In this document: positions 1 through 10,688 of the stretch, piece after piece
Layout: the number at the start of each line of letters is the position of its first letter
How positions within the stretch are numbered: the stretch's first letter is position 1
Source of the DNA: Calonectria ilicicola
Lineage: Eukaryota; Ascomycota; Sordariomycetes; Hypocreales; Nectriaceae
DNA: 64,000 bases
Reading direction: 5' to 3'
Assembly (NCBI GenBank): GCA_020809705.1
Contig: CP085827.1
Coordinates: forward strand, 1,054,001 to 1,118,000
Translations under genes and position numbers: made by a program
Notes under the pieces: model-generated
Told to the model about the DNA's origin: nothing
The model's input: only the letters and a program-made list of their open reading frames with translations
Databases searched by the model: none

Positions 1-1562
1 CATCGTCAGCGACGGTGCCGGGGTTGAACTTGACCTTGTAGTCACGCCCGACGGAAAGCTTGCGCTCGCCCTGCTCAGTGTAGACGTTCCATCCGGCAAC
101 AGGCTTGGTGAATTCGCTGCTGCGGGAGATGGTCTTGGGGAGCATGTTCCAGGTGTCCTTGAGGATGTCGATGTGGGCGGTGCGCTTGTAGCCAGTGGCG
201 GCGACAACCAGGTCAACCTCAAGGACCTCTTCGTCGGCGGTGTCAATGAAGCCATCGACAGAGAGGTCCTGAACCTTCTGGACGCGGATCTCGAGCTTGT
301 CACCCTTGTCGTCAACGCTGGCAATCTCGCGGCCAGCTAGGATGCGGTGGGGCCACTTCTTCTCGTCAGTGCCGAGCACGCGCTTCTGCTCGTACTGGTT
401 CTTGTAGAGGTGTTCAATGAAGTCCAGGCGAACGACACCGTAGTTGGTGGCGCGAACCTCGTGGATGAAGCTCTCGCGGGAGGCGGCGGATCTGGGGTAG
501 ATCTGGTTGACGAAATCGGGGTCGAAGATACCGTTAACGCTGTAGTTTTGTTAGTATTGACAGCCAACACACAGTTACATATGCTTCTGAAACTTACAAG
601 GGCGAGTCGTCGCTGGGTCGGAGGAACTCCTGGCGCATAATCATGTATGTCTTGGAGTTGGGGAACTGGTTCTGGACAGTGTTGAAGATCTCGGCAGAGC
701 TCTGGCCGCCGCCAATGACAGCGACGCGGGGGGCGCTGTTGCCGCTCAGGACCTTGGGAGAGTAGGTGGCGAACTGAGAGGAGTGGAGAACGCGAGGAGA
801 CTTGAGAGGGAGGCTCTTGGGCATGGAGGCCTGGCCACCAGCGGCAATCATGACATGGCGGGAGCGGATGTTCTGGATCTCTCCAGTCTTTGCGTTGCGG
901 GCCTGGACGTTGAAAGTCTTGACGGCACCAGCCTCCCTGTCAACGGGGGCAACGGAGAGGACCTCGCTGTTGTATTGGGCAAGGTGGTCGAAGAAGGAGC
1001 TGCACCAGCGGAGGTAGTCCTCAAACTCGGCGCGAGAGGGGAGGAAGGTGTCCAGGTTGGTGAAGTCGATGAGACGGCCGTTGCGGTGGACGTAGTTGAG
1101 GAATGTAAACTCGGAACGGGGGTCGCGGAGGGTAGCCAGATCCTTGATGAAGGAGATCTGCATGTGGGCGCCGGGCAGGAGCATGCCAGGGTGCCAGGCG
1201 AAGGCGGGCTGCTTCTCGAGGAAGAGGACCTTGGGGGGACGGCCATCGGCAGTCAGCTTCTCACCGGCAGCGAGGGCATCGTTCATGGCAATGGCCACGG
1301 CAATGGAAGCGGGGCCGAAGCCGGCGCAGACGAGGTCGAACTCAGAGTCAAGAGGAGAAGCCTCGAGGTACTTTGAGCGCTCATTGTAGACTCTGGCGCC
1401 GTTGGAGGTGCCATTGGAAGAGCCATTGGAGACGGGAGCAGCTGTGGTAGTGCCATTGGAGCCATTGGTGTACTCGGCGACGGACTCAACACCGTTGGAG
1501 CCGTTGGTGAGGATGGGGACCTCCTCGGGGCCGTTAAGGGAAACCTCGCTGTGGGGAGTCAT
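1..1562 (-). CDS. sidA: L-ornithine N5-monooxygenase (SidA), C-terminus cut by window edge
   Basis: Flavin enzyme that N5-hydroxylates L-ornithine with NADPH and O2, the first committed step of hydroxamate siderophore synthesis. Two exons are visible: 1562-598 and 539-1 (continuing out of the window), joined across a 58-nt intron (597-540, GTAAGT...ACAG). About 501 residues are visible, close to the usual family length of about 500-560. The FAD motif [10 protein letters not shown] follows an N-terminal tail of about 75 residues. The substrate/flavin segment includes [20 protein letters not shown]. The NADPH motif is [14 protein letters not shown], and ATGYKR lies near the C-terminus. The splice restores the family-typical SDDSPFVN segment. 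The N-terminal tail has repeated NGSNG units and is poorly conserved in such enzymes. The gene is divergent from sidC. The remaining C-terminus, normally carrying a conserved GIWLQG-like stretch, lies outside. Identification is secure; the start at the first ATG is likely but not proven. Confidence 0.95.
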
Positions 1563-4500
1563 GATGGCGACAGAACAAGAGGGGTATCAAGATTGAATGG
1601 GTATAAAAGAGCAGGAGGAAGGAGGAGAAGACAAGCTGACTGTTGAAACTTGAAGCTGTCAAGGTCCGTTGAGAGGAGGTTGAGATATCGTGTAATCCCG
1701 GAGGCTTGGAGTTCACGGAGAGGAAGGGAACGGGAAGGTTTTCTCGGAGGAGGGCAATTAATATAGATGTACCGGGACGGAGGTCACCGGCTGAACGGGC
1801 AATGGATCAAACGACTTGCTTGCTTTTTGCCCCGGGGAGTGGCCAGTTTTTGGACACGGGAAGAAGGTTGCAGCGCCGGAGGGTCGGAGCAGGGTATGTG
1901 TGTGTCGAGGATGAAGCTGGAGAGGGCCGTTCCTGGATGGGGTATGAGGGACAGGTAGGGGGTGTGTCGAAATGGAGGGGAGGGACTCGCACAATTGCGG
2001 TTCAAGAAAGTATCTTTTCCTTGTCGATGGGGGTCTTGAAATAAAGTCGGCAGTAGGGCCTTGGCTGGGAAGAGAAGGGGAGAAGATGTAGACACAAGAC
2101 CAAGAAGCTGGATGAGGTGGGAGAGACGGCCATTTTTGTAATTGCTCGGGACCAGCGAGCGCATCCAGAAGCAAAGCGCAGCGCAAGCCCTCTTTGGCAG
2201 CCAGGCGACACCGGCCATGGGGTTTGCCGCCTCTGTGCAAAATTTAGTACAGAGACCCCATGAGCAAGAGGGCTTCGAGAGACTGCAAGGCTGGGTTGGG
2301 CGGGACGGGCGAGCGAGGTCAGCGAGGTACCTTTGACGCATAGCGCGAACCGACAAGACGACACGACAGGCATGACAGGTACATGGATGTGTTGATGGTG
2401 CGGATGATGGAGACTAGCCGGGACGCAGTTGGCTAGAGCCAAGCCGGTCTGGATGTCTGCCGGCCGACCCAGGCCCGAGAGGACAAGACGACGTCGTCAG
2501 AGGGGTGGAAGAGCGAGGCGTTGTGTAAGAAGAAATGGCGGCGGCGGGAGGGCGTGGAGCCAAGGAGGAGAAGCGAAGCAGCTCATGACTGGATAGAGCA
2601 AAAAAACGAGACGTAGGTCGTACAGCAGGAAAAGCAGGAAAACAGAGGTACCACCGTCTCCAAGGTGGAGAGGCGAGGTCATGGAGGGTGGAGAAGTCAT
2701 GGAGAGGAGGGCGTGGGAGGGCCGGTAGGGATGGAGGGGAGGGGAATGGAGGGGAGGGGGCGGGCGTATCAACTATCAACGGGTCATCATGGGCATCGTC
2801 AACATCGCCATGACCACTGCGGTGTCCGCGTAACGATGTGCTTTTTAGTGCGTGGGCGTGGGAGGTTGATGGATGGAACAAGGTGGATATAGTTGGCGGT
2901 CCTGGGTACCAGGCAGGCAGGTACTTGGATCCAAGGTACTTGCGACCTTGGCTGGCTGGTTGGCTGGCTATAGGTGGTTGAGTTGGAGTAGCAGCATAGT
3001 TAGTACGTCGCCGTAGTCCGGCGTGTTGGTTCAGCCATAGGGCAGTCAGTCAGTCAGGTTGGACAGCGCAGCGACACCCAGCATCTGGCTGGCATTGCGG
3101 TAAAAGGCCATAAAAAAAGTGTGTCTTCATCCTGGACAGTTCCCGATGGTTGGTAGGTTCCGGCAACTCAACCGACACATGCCTGTTTGCCCACGGGTCC
3201 CACGACTGCATAGCTCTTGGCTTAAGCTACGTCCCCATCTGAAAGGCGGCTGCGTGGGAGGACGAGACATTGGGCCAGAGGCCATAGCCGCTCAGGGTTA
3301 GCAGCAGCACAGTACATGCGCCAAGCTGCCCCCAACAAGAGTAGAAGCTGGTAAAAAATAAAAAAAAAAAAGAAGCCCGAAAAAAATGTCGCGCAGTGAA
3401 AAGGCGTCTCCGCAGCCATGCCCATGGCCGTTGCGAGCCCTCGTCCTCGTGCTTGGTCGACGGCGGCGCAGTGGGAAGGACGGTTGAGACGAAATAGGCA
3501 ATGGGAGGGGTGCGAGGCAGGCCACGAGCCACTGAGGACAAGCCTCGCCCGTGTCTGGGCTGCGTGTGTAATTGTGGATGCGTGGGTGTATGTGGAGATG
3601 GTAACGTGGGTGGACGGTGGATGCGAGAGGGATGTAGTTGGGTTGTGGATACAGAGGATAGGCACAGGTAGGCATAGTTAATTGGGGCACCGTGAAGTCC
3701 CGTAGCGTAGCCCCGTTAAGGTGCTGGTGCAGCAGTAAGTGCACTCAAAAGCTGGAACAACCAAGAAAACCCACCCGTCATCTCCGACCGGCATCGCATC
3801 GGCCGGCTCACAACGACATCCAGCTGAAGGCACTGGTTGTCCACATGCTCGGGAACGGAGATGGGGAACAGATCCAGTCTTTAGGCCCTCGGGCGTCTTC
3901 CAGCTGGGGGCATAGTTTGGCTCGTCATGGCAGGGTTTTGCAATGCAACTAGAGCCTAGAGAGTGGGTGGATTAATCAACCAATATCTGGATGGGTGGGC
4001 ATGCTGTACGACAACTCCGGGCACGATGCAACGCTTCAAAAAGACCTACACACACACGAAAACCGCAACGCCCTCATGAGCCATTGATCCTCGGCCATGT
4101 GCCACAAGACAGACATCTTCATCGATTACACTAGGAAGAACCAGGATAGCCACCGGGGTCTCATCTGGCTGCCCACGCACTTGCCTTACACGGCCTACTT
4201 ATTACAGGGCTAAAGTCGACGAAAGGGATATCCCATGTATATGCTACTGCCGACATGCCACGGCCATGGCCATGGCCACGACCGACCTGCTCCGTACAGC
4301 TCTAGCCCTCACGCATACCAGGCGAATCATGGCCCTCGGTTGGGTTACGTACTACCTAGCTTTCTATAGTGCCAGTGGTGACCTAGACGGCCCGTCTGTG
4401 CATAGACAGCGCGCGCATACGTACGCGGCTGAGAGGTTGTTCTGTGTCATGTCCAGCAACCCGGTCCGTACCACGTCTGCATCGTGTGTATCCTCCCCGG

Positions 4501-4893
4501 GTCCTGTTTGCAACAGCAACGAGATCCTGCACCTGACATTATGTTTCTGTTTTACCGGTTCCATGTCGGGGCGGGCACGATGGCTCGCTTGGCTCCGGGC
4601 ACCCCTGCCTCGTTGCCCGTTTGTATTACCCATCCTGTGACGCCGTGTTACCTCGTTCGCCGCATCTCGCTGGCTGACCTGCTTTGCTTGCTGACGGGTG
4701 GGGTCTTTGGCGAGTGACAGACAAAAGCTTGGGTCGCGACTTTGGAAGATCCGGACCAGCGGAGTGGGGGTTTTTACGCTTGCAAAAGCAGGCGGGCAGG
4801 GGTATCCAGAGGGAGGGGAAGGGCAAAAAAACCAAAAAATTCCAGTAAATGAAGGGAAATGGTGTGACCTCGGCGATGATCTTTGCTGGGTCG

Positions 4894-4902
4894 ATCAGAT
4901 AA
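4894..4902 (+). promoter_or_regulatory. Iron-responsive GATA (SreA/SRE-type) motif
   Basis: ATCAGATAA is a perfect match to the ATCWGATAA consensus of fungal siderophore-repressing GATA factors. It is followed by GATT, so the extended match ATCWGATAAGAT is shared with the site at 5709. It lies about 3.3 kb upstream of the sidA start and 5.8 kb upstream of the sidC start. Confidence 0.6.
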
Positions 4903-5684
4903 GATTGCGAATTTTTAGTCCAGGGACGCCAAACCATGGACGGCCCAGCGCCGTTGTCGCCGCGCCACAGACGTGTCTCGACCCTGTCCTGGACTGGCCC
5001 ACGGGCCCTGGCATCCCTGGAATGGCCTTGATAGGCTGCTGCGTCGTGTGGCACATACCCGTGTATTCGAGAAGTCCGAGGGAAGAGAAACGCGGGCAAT
5101 CGTAAAAGCACTCTGCCGCCCACGCTTCCTTCACGTGAGGCTGGAGGCTGGAGCTGCATTTCGGAATCTGTAGCAAAGGACCCCCTGGCAGGACCCTGGA
5201 TTGGCCCTATGCATGGAAGAAAAAAAACCGACACGTCCCAGCCTGTAGTCCAGGCGACCAAAAAAAAAGTCTATCCAGGATCTAATACCGAGTACGGAGT
5301 AAGGGTGCACAGCAGGTACCGTCATTGACAGGACACGACTGGCGGTATGCGTACTCGGGAAAACAAGCGCTTTAAACGACGTTGCACAATTCCCCGAGCG
5401 CACCGGCCATTGGATGCACTGTCCACTCTTCTGTGGCGCGCCGATGACGGCACTTGCACGAACCGCCGAAATAGCACAGAGACATTAATAGCACGACTCA
5501 GTGGGAAGGGACATTAAGCAAAAAAAATAATAAAAAGACCGGCGTCTACGCCAGAGGAAGCCATCGCATTATGGCGCGAGAACGGGGGTAGTAATTCCGC
5601 AATGGAGGGGGGAAGGAGGCAAAAACCGCACACAAGTCGCTTGGGAGAGGTGCGACTTTTGGGTGGCGGGTGGAGATGAGGGAA

Positions 5685-5717
5685 TTATCTGATGATCTGA
5701 TAAACCGGATCTGATAA
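5685..5717. promoter_or_regulatory. Cluster of three iron-responsive GATA motifs
   Basis: Three perfect ATCWGATAA matches lie in 33 bp. TTATCTGAT at 5685-5693 is the minus-strand form. ATCTGATAA occurs at 5695-5703 and again at 5709-5717 on the plus strand. The first two are one base apart in opposite orientations. The motif is the known recognition sequence of SreA/SRE/Urbs1-type zinc-finger repressors, which shut off siderophore genes when iron is plentiful. The location between sidA and sidC fits co-regulation of both. It is far from both start codons (about 4.1 and 5.0 kb). Confidence 0.75.
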
Positions 5718-8395
5718 GATCGAATTAGCCTGGCACACTTGAGCCAGACGGAGCGCCAGCGCTGGACGTTGCGACAACAGCTAATGTACCCGCGCACCTT
5801 ACAGCGCAAAGGAGCAGATTCGCCTGGACCCAATGTACGGAGCACCTCGTCCATGCAACTTGTGCTAGTGTCCTCTAGGATCCAAGTTTCATGGTCTAGA
5901 AAATGAATTTACGCATGCACAGGACTGGTTACTGATGAGATGCGCCCCAGACACCAGGGGTCCCAACCTATCCTCCTCGGCCATTGTGTCTCCGCCCTGA
6001 CATCCCTGCCTGTTGCTTGCAAGGTACCCGATCTACGGACAACAAGAGCCGAGAGGGGAATTGAACGAGAGACGAAAATTTTTCATTCCTTTTTATCTGT
6101 GATCCTACTGGATGGATTTTGTAGCCTAGGTTGTGTGTGTACGCGTAGACACAACAGGAACCGTTTCTCGCCAATTATTCATTCCAATTGATCATGTGGC
6201 TCTATGCACCATCTCCTACTGACTACATCCACAACTCTTTTTTAGCACCGTCGGGTTCACCAAGTACAAGATGCCCTCCGTACACGCATGCATTACAGGG
6301 AACCCACCTGAGACACATTTTGCGGACCCCCAATGACTCCCTGAAAGGGCGCACCTTTGCTATAGATGGCAAATGCATCGTGCATTTGGCGCGTTTTGGG
6401 CCATGTTCCTTCCGGGCTTGCATGCAGGCATGGCACGACCCTGTTTGGGGATGGGGCCAAGGGACTTGACGCCGCAGAGAGGAAAAAAAGGGAAAAAAAA
6501 AAAAAAAGAAAAGAGGATGCCACACGTCACTGACTAGTAAATTCCGAGCGCAAGGACGGCGGCTTTTTTAAAGTTCAAAGGATGATTCAATTGCTTAGGC
6601 GTGAATGGTGGAAGGCCTTCTCTATGGTTCGACGACTGGTGATGACCTAGGACGGACTCCTCCGTCCGCGAACAGCCTCATGTTAGTGAGCGTTAGCAAC
6701 CACCACGACCCTCCCAATTGCCTCAGCTGCCCCGATTAGTGCTATCAACCTCCGTCCTAATCCCAAGATGCCACCGCTCAGCCGTCCTGCCAGTCCTCAC
6801 CATCCCACGCTCAGCTTTGCTCACCCCCTGTCACTCTCCAGTTCGGCGAACCAAGCCACCGTACCCACGAACGGCAAAGGCGGTTCTTGGGGAGGGGCGA
6901 TTTACGTACAGAAGTATCCCACGGGATGGTCCACATCGGCAGTTCCCATCATGGTAGAGATTTGCAAGTTTCCGAGGTGCTGTGGCGGTTGTGTAGCCTG
7001 GCCTGGGTGCATTTCTCTTCAGGGTGCTTAGCCAACTAGCCCCGGTTGGGAAACAAAAGAGACGTTGAACGGGCAAAGTGACAAAGTAGGGCGTGCCTCG
7101 AACCATGCTGGCCTGTTCAAACACTGTACCGTGTCAAGGAAGACGACAAAAAAAAAAAAGAGAGTTCGGGACTGCTGGCTCCCGTCGGCCCCCGGGCCCA
7201 ACTTTCAAAAATACACTACAGGTTTGATCGATGTGATGCGCGCTATGGTGCGACTTTACTCAACGGAGCAGTTCGTACATAGGTAGCATTGCGCTGGAGA
7301 CGTTGCGGAGTTAGGAACTAAGCATGGGACGGTACCGAGTGATCGATCACACAGCTGCTACACAATGTACCTGCTTTGGTTTGAGGTGGTTTAATTGGGC
7401 TATCTAATTTTCCATGTAGTATTCGCACTTGTTTGGTCGTATTTACTATCTTTCTTCGTCCATGACGGTGGAAAAAAATGCGTTGTCTAGGTTAGCTGCC
7501 CGGGGTTTTTTTCTGGTTGAAGCAGACTAGGACGGACCGTTCGGCTATCGGTGGTGGCTCTGCGCCCAATCTCCCCAGAGCTGGTGTCTGGCAGCTTCGC
7601 GAGTGCACTAAGAGCTCTCTGTTAGGGGCCCGGCTTGGCGCTACTTGGCGCTACGTAGGTACCTGGCTGCTGAACTGCGTCCATATGACCCGCCAAAACA
7701 TGGACACCTGCCTGCTCAGTCGGATCAAGGTGGGTCGCCCGTCCCGAGTGCAAACCCCACGCTCGCCCACTTCTTCCCACAATTTGCCCACGTCCATAGA
7801 GCCATAGCCCACACCCACCTGGCTACCCACTCGTCATCATCATCTCTCCTCAACTCCAGAATTCGACCTTTCCGGCTTCCTGGGCCACCGCTGGCTGACT
7901 GAGCCGCACGGAATAGAGGCGCCCAACGATCCTCGTCCAGATGGCGGGTGCTCGCCAGATCCGATTCCAAGACGAGAAAGGCGCCATATCGTTCCACCCT
8001 ATTTCGGACGGCGGCGTCGCACGGCTTGGCTACTCGCCCGTGTGCTATTCCCATTCCCGACACCCCTTGGATCGCCATCCTATGTCTTGTCTTGTTCGTG
8101 CCCATGACTGAAACTTGCAGTAACAGAACCTCCCACGCACCTCCCTATGATCCCTTGCGGCCCCAGACCCGCCGCTATACCGGTTCCAAAACTCAGTGCC
8201 GATGCCTGTAGGCCACTGCCACTGCCAATGCTGCTCGCTTCAACCTTCTCCTTCTTACTCCGCTTTGCCAAATCCACGCAAATCTGCTGTTACGAGATCT
8301 TGTCCTCGGTCTTGAGCTTCTTCACCTCGGAGCACACCTACTTCCGCACCTTCGGCCACTTAAACACCGCATCTTCTCTCGGTGGTCCGAATACG

Positions 8396-8414
8396 CACCA
8401 CCACCACCACCACC
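8396..8414. repeat. CCA trinucleotide microsatellite
   Basis: A run of about six CCA/CAC units in non-coding, pyrimidine-rich DNA upstream of sidC. No function is apparent. Confidence 0.7.
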
Positions 8415-10688
8415 CACTTTGTTCTCACAAGCCAGCATCCCATTATTTTTTTCTTGGCTCATTCCGTTAACCTTTCTTCTTCCCCTTAGTCTTCTCCCCC
8501 CATTTGTTCTTTCACGTCTCTTTGAAGCAAGTCTCCATATTGTGTATTAATCATTCGTCCTGTTCTATTCCCGTATGCTTGGCTCCGCTTCCCCCACGGA
8601 ATTCACGGGTTGGTCCAATCTCTCGCTCAGTTCCTTGTCAACCTCTCTTCTTTTCTCACCTCGACTGGCGTTGCGCCGCTTGTTTTCTCCTATGCCTTGC
8701 GTTTGCGCCATGTGCCGCGGCTTCATTTGATGCATTCTTGCATCGATCCCCCACGAAATACCCATGCTTGTAGGTGCCCACTGCGACAGCTTCATATCCA
8801 AGCCATGCCTCTTTGTCCCTGCCCTCGCACGTTTCCTCCACCATCGGGATTTGCTTTTGCTGTCCTTGCCGCTGCGGCTAGGGCTGCAGCCAATCCTCAT
8901 ATTTCTCTTCCTTTTTCTGCTGCTGGCACCGACGACACTGTTGGATGATGCTAGGCATTGCTGAGGGTAACCTTGTCGTTATCGTGGTCATGTCTCCCGG
9001 GAGCGCACATGGACAAACATGCATTCCGGTGCAAGCACACGCCCCTCCAACATCCTCCTGTGCTCGTCATATTCTCCCGGTCGCTGCCGTTGCCATACGC
9101 AGGCAATTATATCGAAATTTTCCGAGAGCATCAATTTGGCCCTGGTCTCTCTCCGCTCGCCGTGGGAGAAAATCCGGGCACCCACATTCACCCACGCAAA
9201 TCCATGAACATTGTCCATCAGCCCCGCACCGGACGGACGCCGACCAAGGTCATGCTTTCGGCAAAAGATCAAGACAATTAGCGAGATGCTGGCAATAGAC
9301 CTTGTTACCCCGTGTCAGACCATGATCTCGCTTGTTCGCTTATGTATACTTCATCCCACGCGGAAACCAAGCGACTAAGGTGGACGGATACTGCATCCCA
9401 TGCGGCTCGTGAACCGAGGCGTCCTCGCATTAAGCCGTCGCCGCCACGGTCTATTAGTTATCGCCGGGCCCAAATACCACATGCCTACGTACTCGGTACT
9501 CAGCCGCCTTGAAGTCCTTGGATTGGGTCCCAGAGCTTTTCTGAGACATGTTGAACCCTGGAACCCGTCGACGCTGACAGGGGTTAGCCAACCTTGATCG
9601 GGTTGGTTCGTCGATCCTAGGCTGCTTGGACTTGAGCTGGTTGCCAAATCGGTGTCGAGGATCCAGCACAGGCCCCTCCCGCCGTTGCCCGCAAGGCGAG
9701 TTTACTTGCTATCTCTGGTGGTGGGTTTTTTTCTCCCCCGTCGAGTCCAGCAGACCTTTGTCCAGTTGGGTAGCGTTAGCGCCTCGGTGAGGCTTCGCAC
9801 CTTAGGGGGCTAGGCGGCAATCGTGACGCCATTGTTGGTTCACGTTAAGGCCAAAAATCCGCCGTCTTAGGCCATCGGAGCCACCATCCCACGCTCATCC
9901 CAGCCTCGTCGTGATGCTCCCCACGGCTACACGGACACACCCCACGACACCATGACACGCCGGCTTGCCCACCCCAATCAAAGAGGCTGCCGTCCCGGCG
10001 CGCACTACCCACGCGTGCACCCGGCCGGTTGGAGAAGTGCCTTGTCTCACCTGCCCACTCCCCCCCCCCTCTGCACACCACCGCCCGTTGTTTCCTCTCA
10101 TTTGCTGTCGCCGTTGTCGCTGCTGAGCTATGCTGAGTAATTCCAAGACGCTGACAGGCTGGTTTAAAATTCCATGACATCCCTCTTATGCACGCCCCCC
10201 GATGAGGTGAACCACGCTGTGCAACCTCCATATCCGCTCGGACGAATCATCGCAGTTCCGATTAAATCACAGCTGACGGCTGTTCACTTTAGAATCGTCC
10301 CTATTCGTGGTTGCAGTCTCCTCACCTTGCCTTGTCATCCGTCCATCCCGCATCTTAGCTCCGCGTGGTGGAAACGTAGAAGCAGCCTGATGTTGGTCCA
10401 CCTAATCTGAGCTAATGGCGTGGTTGCCGACCTCCTGTGCCCCAGAAAGAGGCGCATGACTGACTGCAACATTCCCCAAAAGGGCCTTATTTTCTGCATG
10501 CACACTCCTGCTGCTATTCCGCACTGCTATCGTGGTGTTGGTGGTTGTTGGCTCTATCCGCACCGATTGTCACCCTCGCCCGCAACCTCGCCGTTCCCTA
10601 TACCTTCACCCTCGTCCTCTTAGAACCTTATCTGTTCCTGCTGGCAATCATCATTTTCTTCGTCCCCGTGCCCCTAATTCGCAGAAAC

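Larger units (their letters stand above)
1563..10688. other. 9.1-kb sidA-sidC divergent intergenic region, no supported gene
   Basis: No open frame here has a recognisable domain, good codon pattern or consistent splice structure; the longest (about 211 codons, minus strand near 4626-5261) reads as arbitrary sequence. Composition is strand-asymmetric. The sidA-proximal part (about 1700-3700) is purine-rich on the plus strand. The sidC-proximal part (about 7700-10690) is pyrimidine-rich on the plus strand, with many CTC/CCAC runs. This is the look of pyrimidine-rich fungal promoters or leaders pointing outward towards each gene. Four iron-GATA motifs lie at 4894-5717. Simple repeats include CCA units near 8396-8414 and short A or T runs. 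Long untranslated leaders or non-coding RNAs are possible but not demonstrable from sequence alone. Confidence 0.7.

Noticed and set aside
783..1376. 197-codon plus-strand frame opposite sidA
   Set aside because: Antisense shadow of the SidA flavin domain, with no recognisable product.
4626..5261. 211-codon minus-strand frame in the sidA-sidC interval
   Set aside because: No domain, no splice partners and erratic composition; it overlaps an iron-GATA site, so regulatory DNA is the better reading.
8147..8948. Several 60-110-codon frames upstream of sidC
   Set aside because: They arise from pyrimidine-rich, stop-poor DNA and lack any protein-like pattern.
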